DNA from: Tenacibaculum aiptasiae
GTDB lineage: Bacteria > Bacteroidota > Bacteroidia > Flavobacteriales > Flavobacteriaceae
Assembly (NCBI RefSeq): GCF_008806755.1
Contig: NZ_WAAU01000008.1
Span: forward strand, 787,139-851,138
Direction: 5' to 3'
DNA length: 64,000 bases
Shown: in pieces, positions 50,892 through 59,862 of the stretch
Layout of the letters: every line of letters starts with the position of its first letter
Position numbering within the stretch: position 1 is the stretch's first letter
The notes under the pieces: generated by a model
What the model saw: the letters and a program-made list of their open reading frames with translations, nothing else
Told to the model about the DNA's origin: nothing
Database searches by the model: none
Position numbers and translations under genes: made by a program

Positions 50892-52646
50892 CTACATTTC
50901 TTTTTCTAAAAGTTGTTGTTCGTATAATTCTTTATAATATCCTTCTTCTTCTATTAATTGATTATGAATACCTTGCTGAATTATATTTCCTTCATCTAAA
51001 ACTATAATTTTATCTGCATTCTTAGCTGATGAAACTCTGTGACTTATAATAATTGTAGTTTTATCGCTAGATATTCTTTCTAAGTTTGATAAAATTTGTT
51101 CTTCTGTTTCTGTATCTACTGCCGATAAACAATCGTCAAAAATTAAAATTTTAGGGTCTTTTATAATGGCTCTTGCTATAGAAGTACGTTGTTTTTGTCC
51201 TCCTGAAAGCGTTACTCCTCTTTCTCCTAAAATAGTTTTATAACCGTCTTTAAAACCAATGATATTATCGTGAATTACAGCATTTTTAGCTGCTTTTACT
51301 ATTTCTTCTTCAGAAGCATTTTCTTTACCAAACTTTATATTGTTTTCTATTGTATCTGAAAATAAAAATGGATCTTGAGGCACAAAACCTATTTGACTTC
51401 TAACATCATTTAAATTACGAGTTTTAATATTTTCACCATCAATTAACACTTCACCTTCTGTTACATCATATAAGCGTGAAATCAGATTTATTACTGTAGA
51501 TTTTCCACTTCCTGTTTTTCCTAATATAGCTAAGGTTTCTCCTGCATTTATAGTAAAAGTTACACCTTTCAACGCAGTAATACCAGTATCATCATAAGTT
51601 AACGATACTTTTTTAAACTCTACCTTTCCTTTTATTTCTGTAGGTTCTTCAACTGTATTTTCTATTTCTGGGACCTGCTCTAAGAATTCATTAATCCTTT
51701 GTTGTGAAGCCTCTGCTTGTTGCACCATAGAAGTAACCCAACCAACTACCGCCACTGGCCAAGTAAGAATATTTACATACATAACAAAAGCTGCAATAGC
51801 CCCCACTTGAATTTCTCCAGCAATGTATTGTGTTCCTCCTATATACAATACAATAATATTACTAATTCCTATTAACAATATCATAAGAGGGAAAAACAAA
51901 GCTTGAACTTTATACAAATCAATATTCTTTTCTTTACTCTGGTTTGCAATCTCATCAAATGAAGTAATCACTTCTTTTTCTATTCCATATGATTTTACAA
52001 CATTAATTCCTGAAAAGAACTCTTGATTAAACGTTGTTAACTTCGATAAATACTGCTGAACAATTGTACTTCTTTTATTAATTTGCTTACTCAATATAAA
52101 AATTGATATCGATAACACTGGAAATGGAATCATGGTGTAAAAAGTAAGCTTTGGCGAAATTGCATACATTTGAGTAAAACCAATAATAAAAGATATAATC
52201 ATATTTAATGAATACATAATAGCTGGACCAAAATACATACGTACTTTAGATACATCTTCACTAATACGATTCATTAAATCACCTGTTCTATTCTTTTTAT
52301 AAAAGTTAATCGATAGGTTTTGATATTGTTGATAGATTTCGTTTTTTAAGTCAAACTCAATCATACGTGACATTACAATAATCGTCTGCCTCATTAAGAA
52401 AGTAAAAAAACCTCCTAGTAAAGTTACACCAACAATCAATAATATATTATTAAGTAGTATAGTTTTAACCTCAGATAGTTCTGCTAACTTGCCCAACTGA
52501 TAATCTTCTACTACATTAAGAGAATCTCCAACAAAATCTGGAATTTTAAGTGTTAAGATTTTAGATAATATTGTAATTAACACTCCTAAAAGTAATCTCC
52601 ATTTATATTTTACAAAGTATTTATTAAGATATTGTAATGCTTTCAA
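50892..52646 (-). CDS. ABC exporter half-transporter (MsbA/multidrug type)
   Basis: A 584-aa fused TMD-NBD protein. Six membrane helices lie in residues 15-300; the NBD has Walker A LGKTGSGKST, signature LSGGQKQR and Walker B ILIFDDCLSAVD. The residue after the Walker B Asp is Asp instead of the catalytic Glu, which in many exporters lowers ATPase activity and is typical of the degenerate partner in heterodimers. No second half-transporter lies next to it. Confidence 0.9.
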   Translation of the reverse strand: MKALQYLNKYFVKYKWRLLLGVLITILSKILTLKIPDFVGDSLNVVEDYQLGKLAELSEVKTILLNNILLIVGVTLLGGFFTFLMRQTIIVMSRMIEFDLKNEIYQQYQNLSINFYKKNRTGDLMNRISEDVSKVRMYFGPAIMYSLNMIISFIIGFTQMYAISPKLTFYTMIPFPVLSISIFILSKQINKRSTIVQQYLSKLTTFNQEFFSGINVVKSYGIEKEVITSFDEIANQSKEKNIDLYKVQALFFPLMILLIGISNIIVLYIGGTQYIAGEIQVGAIAAFVMYVNILTWPVAVVGWVTSMVQQAEASQQRINEFLEQVPEIENTVEEPTEIKGKVEFKKVSLTYDDTGITALKGVTFTINAGETLAILGKTGSGKSTVINLISRLYDVTEGEVLIDGENIKTRNLNDVRSQIGFVPQDPFLFSDTIENNIKFGKENASEEEIVKAAKNAVIHDNIIGFKDGYKTILGERGVTLSGGQKQRTSIARAIIKDPKILIFDDCLSAVDTETEEQILSNLERISSDKTTIIISHRVSSAKNADKIIVLDEGNIIQQGIHNQLIEEEGYYKELYEQQLLEKEM

Positions 52647-52724
52647 TTTTAAATTTATGTTTAAATAAAAAAATTAAACTAACAAATGCTTTTTGTTAAT
52701 AATAACATAATTTAGTTCTCTTTT

Positions 52725-52756
52725 TTTGCTTATGTTTTGACGATTTCTTACTTTTG
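52725..52756 (+). promoter_or_regulatory. Promoter of the leucine dehydrogenase gene
   Basis: TTTG (52725-52728) and TACTTTTG (52749-52756) match the Bacteroidetes -33 and -7 elements at 20-nt spacing, 54 nt upstream of the ATG at 52810. The TTG at 52768 would also fall inside this transcript but lacks sequence conservation. Confidence 0.7.
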
Positions 52757-52809
52757 CACTCGAATTTTTGAGATTTATAAAACAGTCTCAAATTAAAAAA
52801 CAACTAAAA

Positions 52810-53910
52810 ATGACATCAGAAATCATTGATACTAAAGATCTTAAGAATGACCCAGTATTTGGTCAACTTTCTTTCGATAATCACGAGCAAATTGTTTTTT
52901 GCAACGACGAAGATACAGGATTAAAAGCAATAATTGGTATTCATAACACAACTTTAGGGCCTGCTTTAGGTGGTACTAGAATGTGGCAATATAAAAGCGA
53001 GTGGGAAGCGTTAAATGATGTTTTACGTTTATCTCGTGGGATGACATATAAATCGGCTATTACTGGATTAAACCTTGGTGGAGGTAAAGCTGTTATTATT
53101 GGGGATGCTAAGACTCAAAAGAACGATGCTTTAATGCGTAAGTTTGGTGAGTATGTAAATTCTTTAAGCGGAAAATATATTACTGCTGAAGATGTTGGGA
53201 TGGAAACTCGCGATATGGATATTATCCGTGAAGTTACTCCACATGTAACTGGTGTTTCTGAAGCAATTGGTGGATCTGGAAACCCTTCTCCTGTTACTGC
53301 TTACGGAGTATATATGGGAATGAAAGCTGCTTCTAAATATAAGTTTGGTTCTGAAAACTTAGATGGTAAAAAAGTATTAGTACAAGGTGTTGGTCACGTT
53401 GGAGAAACTTTAGTTAAGCATATTACTGATGAAGGTGCTCAAGTTATCTTAAATGATATTAACGAAGCTCGTTTAGAAGAGTTAAGTAAAAAGTACGGTG
53501 CAAACGTAGTATTAGGAAACGATATTTACGGTTTAGATATCGACATCTATGCTCCATGTGCTTTAGGTGCTACAGTAAACGATGAGAGTATTTCTCAATT
53601 AAAAGCTAAAGTTATTGCTGGTGCTGCTAACAATCAATTAGCAAACGAATTAAAACACGGTAAATTATTACAAGAAAAAGGAATTGCTTATGCTCCTGAC
53701 TTCTTAATTAATGCTGGTGGAATTATTAATGTTTATGCAGAAGTAGTTGGTTATGACAAAGCTGAAAGCTTAAAAAGAACTGAAAACATTTACAATACAA
53801 CATTAGAGATTTTCAATTTAGCAGAAAAAGAAAATATCACTACACATCAAGCTGCTTTCAATATTGCACAATCTAGAATTGATGCACGTAAAAAAGAGCA
53901 AAATAGCTAG
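52810..53910 (+). CDS. ldh: Leucine (Glu/Leu/Phe/Val) dehydrogenase
   Basis: NAD-dependent oxidative deamination of branched-chain amino acids, 366 aa from the ATG at 52810. The family markers are GPALGGTRMWQY, GLNLGGGKAVIIGD with catalytic Lys, the Rossmann motif VLVQGVGHVGETLVKHI and AGAANNQLA. A frame extension to TTG 52768 adds 14 unlikely residues. It links to the ilv operon by function (degradation or transamination of the same amino acids) but lies 45 kb away. Confidence 0.92.
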   Translation: MTSEIIDTKDLKNDPVFGQLSFDNHEQIVFCNDEDTGLKAIIGIHNTTLGPALGGTRMWQYKSEWEALNDVLRLSRGMTYKSAITGLNLGGGKAVIIGDAKTQKNDALMRKFGEYVNSLSGKYITAEDVGMETRDMDIIREVTPHVTGVSEAIGGSGNPSPVTAYGVYMGMKAASKYKFGSENLDGKKVLVQGVGHVGETLVKHITDEGAQVILNDINEARLEELSKKYGANVVLGNDIYGLDIDIYAPCALGATVNDESISQLKAKVIAGAANNQLANELKHGKLLQEKGIAYAPDFLINAGGIINVYAEVVGYDKAESLKRTENIYNTTLEIFNLAEKENITTHQAAFNIAQSRIDARKKEQNS

Positions 53911-53929
53911 ATAAAAAACAAAAAAGTTT

Positions 53930-53974
53930 TACTTTTGCAGAGCGTTAGAAACAATTTCTATCGCTCTTTTTTTT
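53930..53974 (+). promoter_or_regulatory. nusB promoter with a terminator-like hairpin at the mRNA 5' end
   Basis: TACTTTTG (53930-53937) is a consensus -7 box. Directly after it, AGAGCG and TAGAAA (53939-53951) pair with TTTCTA and CGCTCT (53955-53967), followed by seven T. The hairpin therefore either terminates the leucine dehydrogenase mRNA or forms the first bases of the nusB mRNA, 14 nt before its ATG. Confidence 0.55.
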
Positions 53975-53987
53975 AAAGTTCTTTAAA

Positions 53988-54926
53988 ATGATTAACAGAA
54001 GACACATTCGAGTTAAAGTAATGCAATCGGTTTATGCGATGCAACAATCACACAGTGATGATTTGGTGAAGGAAGAAAAGTTTTTAAAACACAGCATACA
54101 AAAAATGTACGATTTGTATGTTTTAAACCTTCAGTTATTAGTAGAAGTACAAAAATTAGCTCGTAAAAGAATTGAACTTTCAAAAAAGAAAATACTTGCG
54201 ACTAAAGAGGATCTAAATCCTAACGAAAAATTTATCAACAACAGACTTATTAATCTATTAAACGAAAGCGTTAGCTTAGAAGGTTATGTGGAATTAAATA
54301 AGCTTAACTATTGGGAACTTGATGATGAGTATATCAAAATCCTTTTAGATGAACTTCAAAATAGCGACATGTATAAAAAGTACATGAATACAGTTGAAGA
54401 TTCATATAATGTAGATAGAGCTTTTGTAATTGAGTTTTTTAGAGAAATAGTAGCTCCTAATGAAAAGCTAGCTGATTACTTTGAAGATAAAATGATTTCT
54501 TGGATTGATGATATTCCTTTTGTAAACACTTGGATCATTAAATCTTTAAACAAACAGAAACCACAAAATCCTTTTATTTTAGGAAGTCTTTATAAAGACA
54601 ATGAAGATAAATTGTTTGTATCTAATTTGTTTACAAAGACAATGCTTAATCAGCATAAATATGAAGAAGACATTATTGATAAAACTCCAAACTGGGAAGC
54701 AGATAGAATAGCCGACATTGATATGATTATTATTAAAATGGCTATTACTGAATTTTTACATTTCCCTTCTATACCTAGTAGAGTAAGTATTAATGAGTAT
54801 ATCGAGTTAGCTAAGGATTATTCTACAAACAAAAGTGGGTATTTTATAAATGGAGTTTTAGATAAATTAGCAAAAGACTATTTAGCCTCTGATAAGATGG
54901 TTAAAATAGGTAGAGGTTTGTTATAA
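53988..54926 (+). CDS. nusB: Transcription antitermination factor NusB
   Basis: A 312-aa protein, longer than the roughly 140 aa of E. coli NusB but typical of Bacteroidetes. The N-terminus RRHIRVKVMQSVYAMQQS matches NusB helix 1; the C-terminal domain carries DKTPNWEADRIADIDMIIIKMAITEFL and SRVSINEYIELAKDYSTNKSGYFINGVLDKL, the RNA/NusE-binding region. It leads the conserved cluster nusB-DUF1573-yajC. Confidence 0.93.
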   Translation: MINRRHIRVKVMQSVYAMQQSHSDDLVKEEKFLKHSIQKMYDLYVLNLQLLVEVQKLARKRIELSKKKILATKEDLNPNEKFINNRLINLLNESVSLEGYVELNKLNYWELDDEYIKILLDELQNSDMYKKYMNTVEDSYNVDRAFVIEFFREIVAPNEKLADYFEDKMISWIDDIPFVNTWIIKSLNKQKPQNPFILGSLYKDNEDKLFVSNLFTKTMLNQHKYEEDIIDKTPNWEADRIADIDMIIIKMAITEFLHFPSIPSRVSINEYIELAKDYSTNKSGYFINGVLDKLAKDYLASDKMVKIGRGLL

Positions 54927-54967
54927 TTTATTATTTTTACAACAGAATAAATTAAATGTTTTTTAAA

Positions 54968-55432
54968 ATGAAAAAAATAGCAATAGCAATAGCATTATTC
55001 GTTTCAACAGGAATGTTAGTTTCTTGTGGTCAAGGAAATGCATCATCAAAAGTAAAAAAGGAGAATGTTGAGAAAGCAGAAAAGAGAGATACTTCTATAA
55101 GCTTAGGAGCTCCAACTGTTTCTTTTGACAAAGAAGAATATGACTTTGGTACCGTTAATGAAGGAGAAGTTGTTGAGACTACTTTTGTTGTTACAAATAC
55201 TGGTAAATCAGATTTAGTAATTACTAATGCTCAAGCTAGCTGTGGATGTACTGTACCTGTTTGGCCAAGAACCCCTATTGCACCTGGTAAAACTGGAGAT
55301 ATTAAGGTAAGCTTTAACACTAACGGGAAACCAAATAAACAATCTAAGTCAATAACATTATCTACGAATACAGAAAAAGGAAGAGAAATTCTTAAAATTT
55401 CTGGTATGGTAACTCCTAAAAAGAAAGCTTAA
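54968..55432 (+). CDS. DUF1573 lipoprotein
   Basis: A 154-aa protein from the ATG at 54968; the ATG at 54956 adds only MFFK and is less likely. The lipoprotein signal has lipobox MLVSC with Cys near 21. The mature part is a DUF1573 Ig-like domain: YDFGTVNEGEVVETTFVVTNTGKSDLVITNAQASCGCTVPVWP and KVSFNTNGKPNKQSKSI. Exported with unknown role. It overlaps yajC by one base. Confidence 0.88.
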   Translation: MKKIAIAIALFVSTGMLVSCGQGNASSKVKKENVEKAEKRDTSISLGAPTVSFDKEEYDFGTVNEGEVVETTFVVTNTGKSDLVITNAQASCGCTVPVWPRTPIAPGKTGDIKVSFNTNGKPNKQSKSITLSTNTEKGREILKISGMVTPKKKA

Positions 55433-55752
55433 TGTTTACAACCATATTCTTACAAGCTAGCTCACAAGAAAGCATTATGAATATGCTTCCTTTTATTGCT
55501 ATGATTGGTGTTTTTTACTTTCTGATTATTCGTCCACAAATGAAACGTCAGAAAAAAGAAAAACAATTCCAAACCACAATAAAAAAAGGAATTAAAGTAG
55601 TTACATCTAGTGGTATTCATGGTAAAATTACCGAAATTAACGATTCAGATAATACAGTAACTATTGAAACTGGAGCTGGTAAAATTAAGTTTGAACGCTC
55701 AGCTATCTCTATGGAGCTTAGTAAAAAATATAATACTACAGAGAAAAAATAG
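55432..55752 (+). CDS. yajC: Preprotein translocase subunit YajC
   Basis: A 106-aa inner-membrane component of SecDF-YajC. Single helix MLPFIAMIGVFYFLIIRPQMKRQKKEKQ followed by the YajC domain GIKVVTSSGIHGKITEINDSDNTVTIETGAGKIKFERSAI. Its start overlaps the DUF1573 stop (TAATG), a conserved arrangement in the phylum. A symmetric terminator follows. Confidence 0.94.
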   Translation: MFTTIFLQASSQESIMNMLPFIAMIGVFYFLIIRPQMKRQKKEKQFQTTIKKGIKVVTSSGIHGKITEINDSDNTVTIETGAGKIKFERSAISMELSKKYNTTEKK

Positions 55753-55766
55753 TATTCCTATATTTT

Positions 55767-55796
55767 AAAAAAGTGAGCTTATAAGCTCACTTTTTT
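55767..55796 (+). terminator. Terminator after yajC
   Basis: A perfect 30-nt palindrome, AAAAAAGTGAGCTTA (55767-55781) with its complement (55782-55796), ending in six T; core GTGAGC/GCTCAC. It lies 14 nt after the stop. Confidence 0.92.
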
Positions 55797-55828
55797 GTTT
55801 TTTATGTAGATTGCATAATATTTAAATT

Positions 55829-56758
55829 TTGAATAAAACTTTCAACATACCTAAAACCTTTTTTGGTTTTTTAATAGCTTCTATTCTTTTTTGGCTACTT
55901 ATAAACCTATCTAAAGAATATACTTCTATTTCAAACTTAGAAATAGTATATACTGATTTACCTCAAAAAAAAATACTGCTCTCCCCTCCTCTAAAAAAAC
56001 TACCTGTACTTATAAAAGGAACTGGGTTTAATTTAATTTCTACTAAAATTGCTAATAAACCCATAAAGCTTAGCCTAAAAAAGCTTTCTAAAAAAAGCGC
56101 AAATGATTACTATTTTTTATCAAAAAATATATTTCAAGATATTCAAGATCAATTAAAATCCGGAACAGAATTAACTCTAATTCAAAAAGATAGTATCTTA
56201 TTAAAAATAGGAACATTATATTCAAAGAAAGTTCCTTTAAAAGCAAACCTCAATACAACCTTTCAGTTAGGTTATGATTACTCTAGCCCTACTACTATTA
56301 CTCCTGATAGTGTCTTAATTTCTGGAGATAAAACTTTTTTAAAAAACATCAACTCATTGATGCTTGAAAAAATCAACTTGGAAAATATCTCAGAAAACAA
56401 AAGCATTCAATCTGTTATACTTTTTCCAAAAGAAGGAGAAATTAAAACGAATATCACTTCTGCAAAAGTTAACGTTTATGTAGACAAATTTACAGAAGGT
56501 GAAGTTGAAGTTCCTATTTTAGTCAAGAACGCTCCTAAGAGTATTAACATATATCCTAAAAAAGTAAAATTAATTTACAAAGTAAGTTTAAATAACTTTA
56601 ATAAAATCACTCCAGATTTATTTAAAGTTGAATGCAATTATCATCAAGTAGAAAATAACGATACTAACTACCTTACTCCAAAATTAATTGTCTCATCAGA
56701 TTTGGTTTCTTCGGTAAGAGTTACTCCAAATAAAATAGATTTTTTAATTCATAAATAA
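55829..56758 (+). CDS. YbbR-like (CdaR-type) protein
   Basis: A 309-aa protein with an N-terminal membrane helix (TFFGFLIASILFWLLINLS) and an extracytoplasmic region with YbbR-like repeats (SNLEIVYTDLPQ, VPLKANLNTTFQLGYDYS, SINIYPKKVKLIYKVSL). In other bacteria CdaR regulates a cyclic-di-AMP synthase, but the Bacteroidetes version next to coaE has no proven partner. The start is TTG at 55829. Confidence 0.78.
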   Translation: MNKTFNIPKTFFGFLIASILFWLLINLSKEYTSISNLEIVYTDLPQKKILLSPPLKKLPVLIKGTGFNLISTKIANKPIKLSLKKLSKKSANDYYFLSKNIFQDIQDQLKSGTELTLIQKDSILLKIGTLYSKKVPLKANLNTTFQLGYDYSSPTTITPDSVLISGDKTFLKNINSLMLEKINLENISENKSIQSVILFPKEGEIKTNITSAKVNVYVDKFTEGEVEVPILVKNAPKSINIYPKKVKLIYKVSLNNFNKITPDLFKVECNYHQVENNDTNYLTPKLIVSSDLVSSVRVTPNKIDFLIHK

Positions 56759-56759
56759 T

Positions 56760-57347
56760 ATGGTTGTAGGATTAACAGGCGGTATCGGTAGCGGAAAATC
56801 AACTATCTTAAAAATGTTTTCCAAATTTGAAAACATTGCAGTTTATATTGCCGATGAAGAAGCTAAAAAACTAATGATCTCTTCTAGTGAAATTAAATCT
56901 CAATTAATTACCCAATTTGGAGAAGAAACTTACCAAAATAACCAATTAAACAGACAATATTTAGCAAATATTGTTTTTAAAGACAAAAGTAAGTTAGCTA
57001 AATTAAACTCTATTGTTCATCCAATTGTTCACAAACATTTACAAAACTTTATCGATAGCAATTCAAAAAAGAAATACATCCTTTATGAAAACGCTATTCT
57101 TTTTGAAAATGGCAGTAATCATATTTGCGATAAAATAATCACCGTAACTGCCCCTGAAAACATTAGAATTGAACGTGTTCTAAAAAGAGATAATTCAAAC
57201 ATAGAAGATGTAAAGAATAGAATGAAAAATCAATGGAGCCAAACTAAAAAAACTCTACAATCTCACTATATAATTGAGAACCTGACAATTAGTAAAAGTA
57301 ACGAACAAGTCTTAAAAATCCACAATAATTTAACAAAAAACCTATAG
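56760..57347 (+). CDS. coaE: Dephospho-CoA kinase
   Basis: Catalyses the last step of coenzyme A synthesis. 195 aa with P-loop VGLTGGIGSGKSTI at the N-terminus, YIADEEAKKL, and LNSIVHPIVHKHL. It begins one base after the YbbR-like stop, as commonly seen in Bacteroidetes. Confidence 0.94.
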   Translation: MVVGLTGGIGSGKSTILKMFSKFENIAVYIADEEAKKLMISSSEIKSQLITQFGEETYQNNQLNRQYLANIVFKDKSKLAKLNSIVHPIVHKHLQNFIDSNSKKKYILYENAILFENGSNHICDKIITVTAPENIRIERVLKRDNSNIEDVKNRMKNQWSQTKKTLQSHYIIENLTISKSNEQVLKIHNNLTKNL

Positions 57348-57459
57348 TAATTTACGTTTAATTAATGCTTTTTCTTAAAATTATCTTAATTTTACACTAA
57401 CTTTGTTAATCTAAGTTAAAAGAAAACATCCCTTCACTTTATTGATTTATTTTTGAATA

Positions 57460-59025
57460 ATGGGTAAGAAAATTTTCATGCTTATTGTTGTTTTAATGAG
57501 TATTTCATTAATAGGAATAATCTCTGTTCAAGTATATTGGATTAAAGATGCCATTAGAAACAAACAACAACAATTTAACAATAATGTAATTATTGCTTTA
57601 GCTGGTACTTCAGAAAGTATAAAAGATAGAGAGTACACAGAATTTGTTCAAAATAGTAAAGACTTTTTTGAGAATAATAAATTTAGAACAGATGCTGAAA
57701 TAAAGACTTTCTTGTTTCAACAGATAGATACAACCAACAAGAAAAAATTCTCTTTTGGTAGTACTATTTTAGAAGAAAACTTTAAAATACCTGGAGATTT
57801 TGTTAATAATGACTCTATTATTGTTAAGCGTTACACAGGTAAAGAAGACATTTATTTTTCTCAAATTATAAAATCTGAAAACAAAGATTTTAGAAGATCC
57901 AATAACGAAAGTCAATTTTCAACTTTTAAACTTTATGATAATTGGAACAAACAACAATTAGAACATGTATTTAGAGAAAGTAAAAGAATATACCCTATTA
58001 ACCAACGAATTAGCAACAAACAGCTAAACGAAACAATAAAGCGGGAATTAGCAAAAATGAATATAACCCAAGATTTTAAATATTGTGTATATGAAGATGG
58101 ATTTGCTACGCAATTAAAATCTGGTTATTTCAATATTAAGCCTAACGACACTAGTTACCCTCTATTTGAAGATGATGATGGAAATAGTAAATATAAACTA
58201 TACATAAGATTTCCTAACGAACGTAAAAACTTACTTTCTGGAATGGTTAAAATTTTAGGTTTATCATTATTGTTTATTGGTATAATTATTGCAGCTTTCT
58301 CTGCTTCATTGTATCAACTAATTCGTCAGAAAAAAATATCTGAAATCAAAACAGATTTCATAAACAATATGACTCATGAGTTTAAAACACCTATAGCTAC
58401 TATTAACCTAGCTTTAGACGCTATTAAAAACCCTAAGATCATATCGAATCAAGATAAAGTGAAACGTTATGTTCAAATGATTCGTGACGAAAACAAACGT
58501 ATGCATGGACAAGTTGAAAATGTTTTACGAATTTCTAGATTAGAAAAAAATCAAATAGAAATTAGTAAGGATGCTATTGATGTTCACGACATCATTGAAG
58601 AAGCTATAGAACACATTCAGTTATTAATAAATGATAAAAAAGGGAGCGTAACAACACATTTTAAAGCTATTTCAACAGAAATATTAGGTAACCAATTCCA
58701 CTTAACAAACGTGGTAGTTAATATGCTTGAAAATGCTTTAAAGTATTCTGATGGTGCACCAAAAATTGATGTTTATACTGAAAGTACAAATAAATACTTT
58801 ATCTTTAAGATAAAAGATAAAGGTATAGGAATGAGTAGGAATGCTCAAAAATATGTTTTTGATAAATTTTATAGAGAACATAAAGGAAATATTCACAACG
58901 TAAAAGGTCATGGTTTAGGATTAGCCTACGTAAAAGAGATTATAGATAACCACCAAGGGACAATACACGTTGAAAGTGAAAAAGGCAAAGGAAGCTTGTT
59001 TACGGTTAAATTACCATTAATATAA
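57460..59025 (+). CDS. Sensor histidine kinase
   Basis: A 521-aa protein with two membrane helices (residues 5-27 and about 262-284) enclosing a 235-aa sensor domain of no recognised family. HisKA phospho-acceptor His306 lies in NMTHEFKTPIATI; the ATPase domain has N-box NMLENALKYSDG, G1 KDKGIGM and G2 GHGLGLAYVKE. It is paired with the response regulator 12 nt downstream. The arrangement after coaE resembles the RprXY system of Bacteroides, but this is only similarity of layout. Confidence 0.92.
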   Translation: MGKKIFMLIVVLMSISLIGIISVQVYWIKDAIRNKQQQFNNNVIIALAGTSESIKDREYTEFVQNSKDFFENNKFRTDAEIKTFLFQQIDTTNKKKFSFGSTILEENFKIPGDFVNNDSIIVKRYTGKEDIYFSQIIKSENKDFRRSNNESQFSTFKLYDNWNKQQLEHVFRESKRIYPINQRISNKQLNETIKRELAKMNITQDFKYCVYEDGFATQLKSGYFNIKPNDTSYPLFEDDDGNSKYKLYIRFPNERKNLLSGMVKILGLSLLFIGIIIAAFSASLYQLIRQKKISEIKTDFINNMTHEFKTPIATINLALDAIKNPKIISNQDKVKRYVQMIRDENKRMHGQVENVLRISRLEKNQIEISKDAIDVHDIIEEAIEHIQLLINDKKGSVTTHFKAISTEILGNQFHLTNVVVNMLENALKYSDGAPKIDVYTESTNKYFIFKIKDKGIGMSRNAQKYVFDKFYREHKGNIHNVKGHGLGLAYVKEIIDNHQGTIHVESEKGKGSLFTVKLPLI

Positions 59026-59037
59026 ATTTAAAATAAG

Positions 59038-59736
59038 ATGGGGAGTAAAAAAATACTATTAGTAGAAGACGATCCAAATTTCGGAACTGTTCTAAAAGAT
59101 TACCTAGCATTAAACGACTATAATGTTACACATGCTAAAGATGGTATAGATGGATTAATCATGTTTAAAAATGCTGAATATGATTTATGTATTTTAGATG
59201 TAATGATGCCTCGAAAAGATGGATTTTCATTAGCTCAAGACATTAGAACAACCAATAAAGAAATCCCAATAATTTTCTTAACTGCTAAAACTTTAAAAGA
59301 AGATGTTTTAAGAGGTTATCAAGTGGGTGCTGACGATTATTTAAATAAACCTTTCGATTCTGAAGTTTTATTACACAAAATCAAAGCTATCTTACAAAGA
59401 AAAGAAAATGAAAAGTCAAACGAAACTGATGAGTTTGAATTTAAAATAGGTGGATTTGATTTTAACTCTAAATTACGTCACTTAACTTTTAATGGTGGAG
59501 AAACTCAAAAATTATCTCCAAAAGAAAGTAAACTTTTAAGAATGCTAGCTATTCATAAAAACGACTTAATGCCTCGTGAATTAGCTTTAACTAAAATATG
59601 GAGAGATGATAATTATTTTACTTCTCGTAGTATGGACGTTTATATTGCTAAGCTTAGAAAGTATTTAAAGAATGACGAAAATGTTGAAATCTTAAATATC
59701 CACGGTGAAGGATTCAGGTTAATAGACAAGTCTTAA
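59038..59736 (+). CDS. OmpR-family response regulator
   Basis: A 232-aa protein with a receiver domain (phospho-acceptor Asp54 in CILDVMMPRKDG, Thr82, Lys104 in LNKPFD) and a C-terminal winged helix (LSPKESKLLRMLAIHKNDLMPRELALTKIW and SRSMDVYIAKLRKYL). It is the cognate partner of the preceding kinase and a transcription factor. A terminator follows. Confidence 0.93.
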   Translation: MGSKKILLVEDDPNFGTVLKDYLALNDYNVTHAKDGIDGLIMFKNAEYDLCILDVMMPRKDGFSLAQDIRTTNKEIPIIFLTAKTLKEDVLRGYQVGADDYLNKPFDSEVLLHKIKAILQRKENEKSNETDEFEFKIGGFDFNSKLRHLTFNGGETQKLSPKESKLLRMLAIHKNDLMPRELALTKIWRDDNYFTSRSMDVYIAKLRKYLKNDENVEILNIHGEGFRLIDKS

Positions 59737-59760
59737 AAAAACATCAAAGAAAACAAAAGA

Positions 59761-59799
59761 GAAAAGACTTCCTTTCATTAGGAAGTCTTTTCTTTTTTT
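59761..59799 (+). terminator. Terminator of the two-component operon
   Basis: GAAAAGACTTCCT (59761-59773) pairs with AGGAAGTCTTTTC (59780-59792), loop TTCATT, followed by seven T. Confidence 0.93.
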
Positions 59800-59862
59800 A
59801 TAAATTGTAACAATAATTCTAATGAATCGTCAAATACATATAATCAACAAACTCAAACAAAT

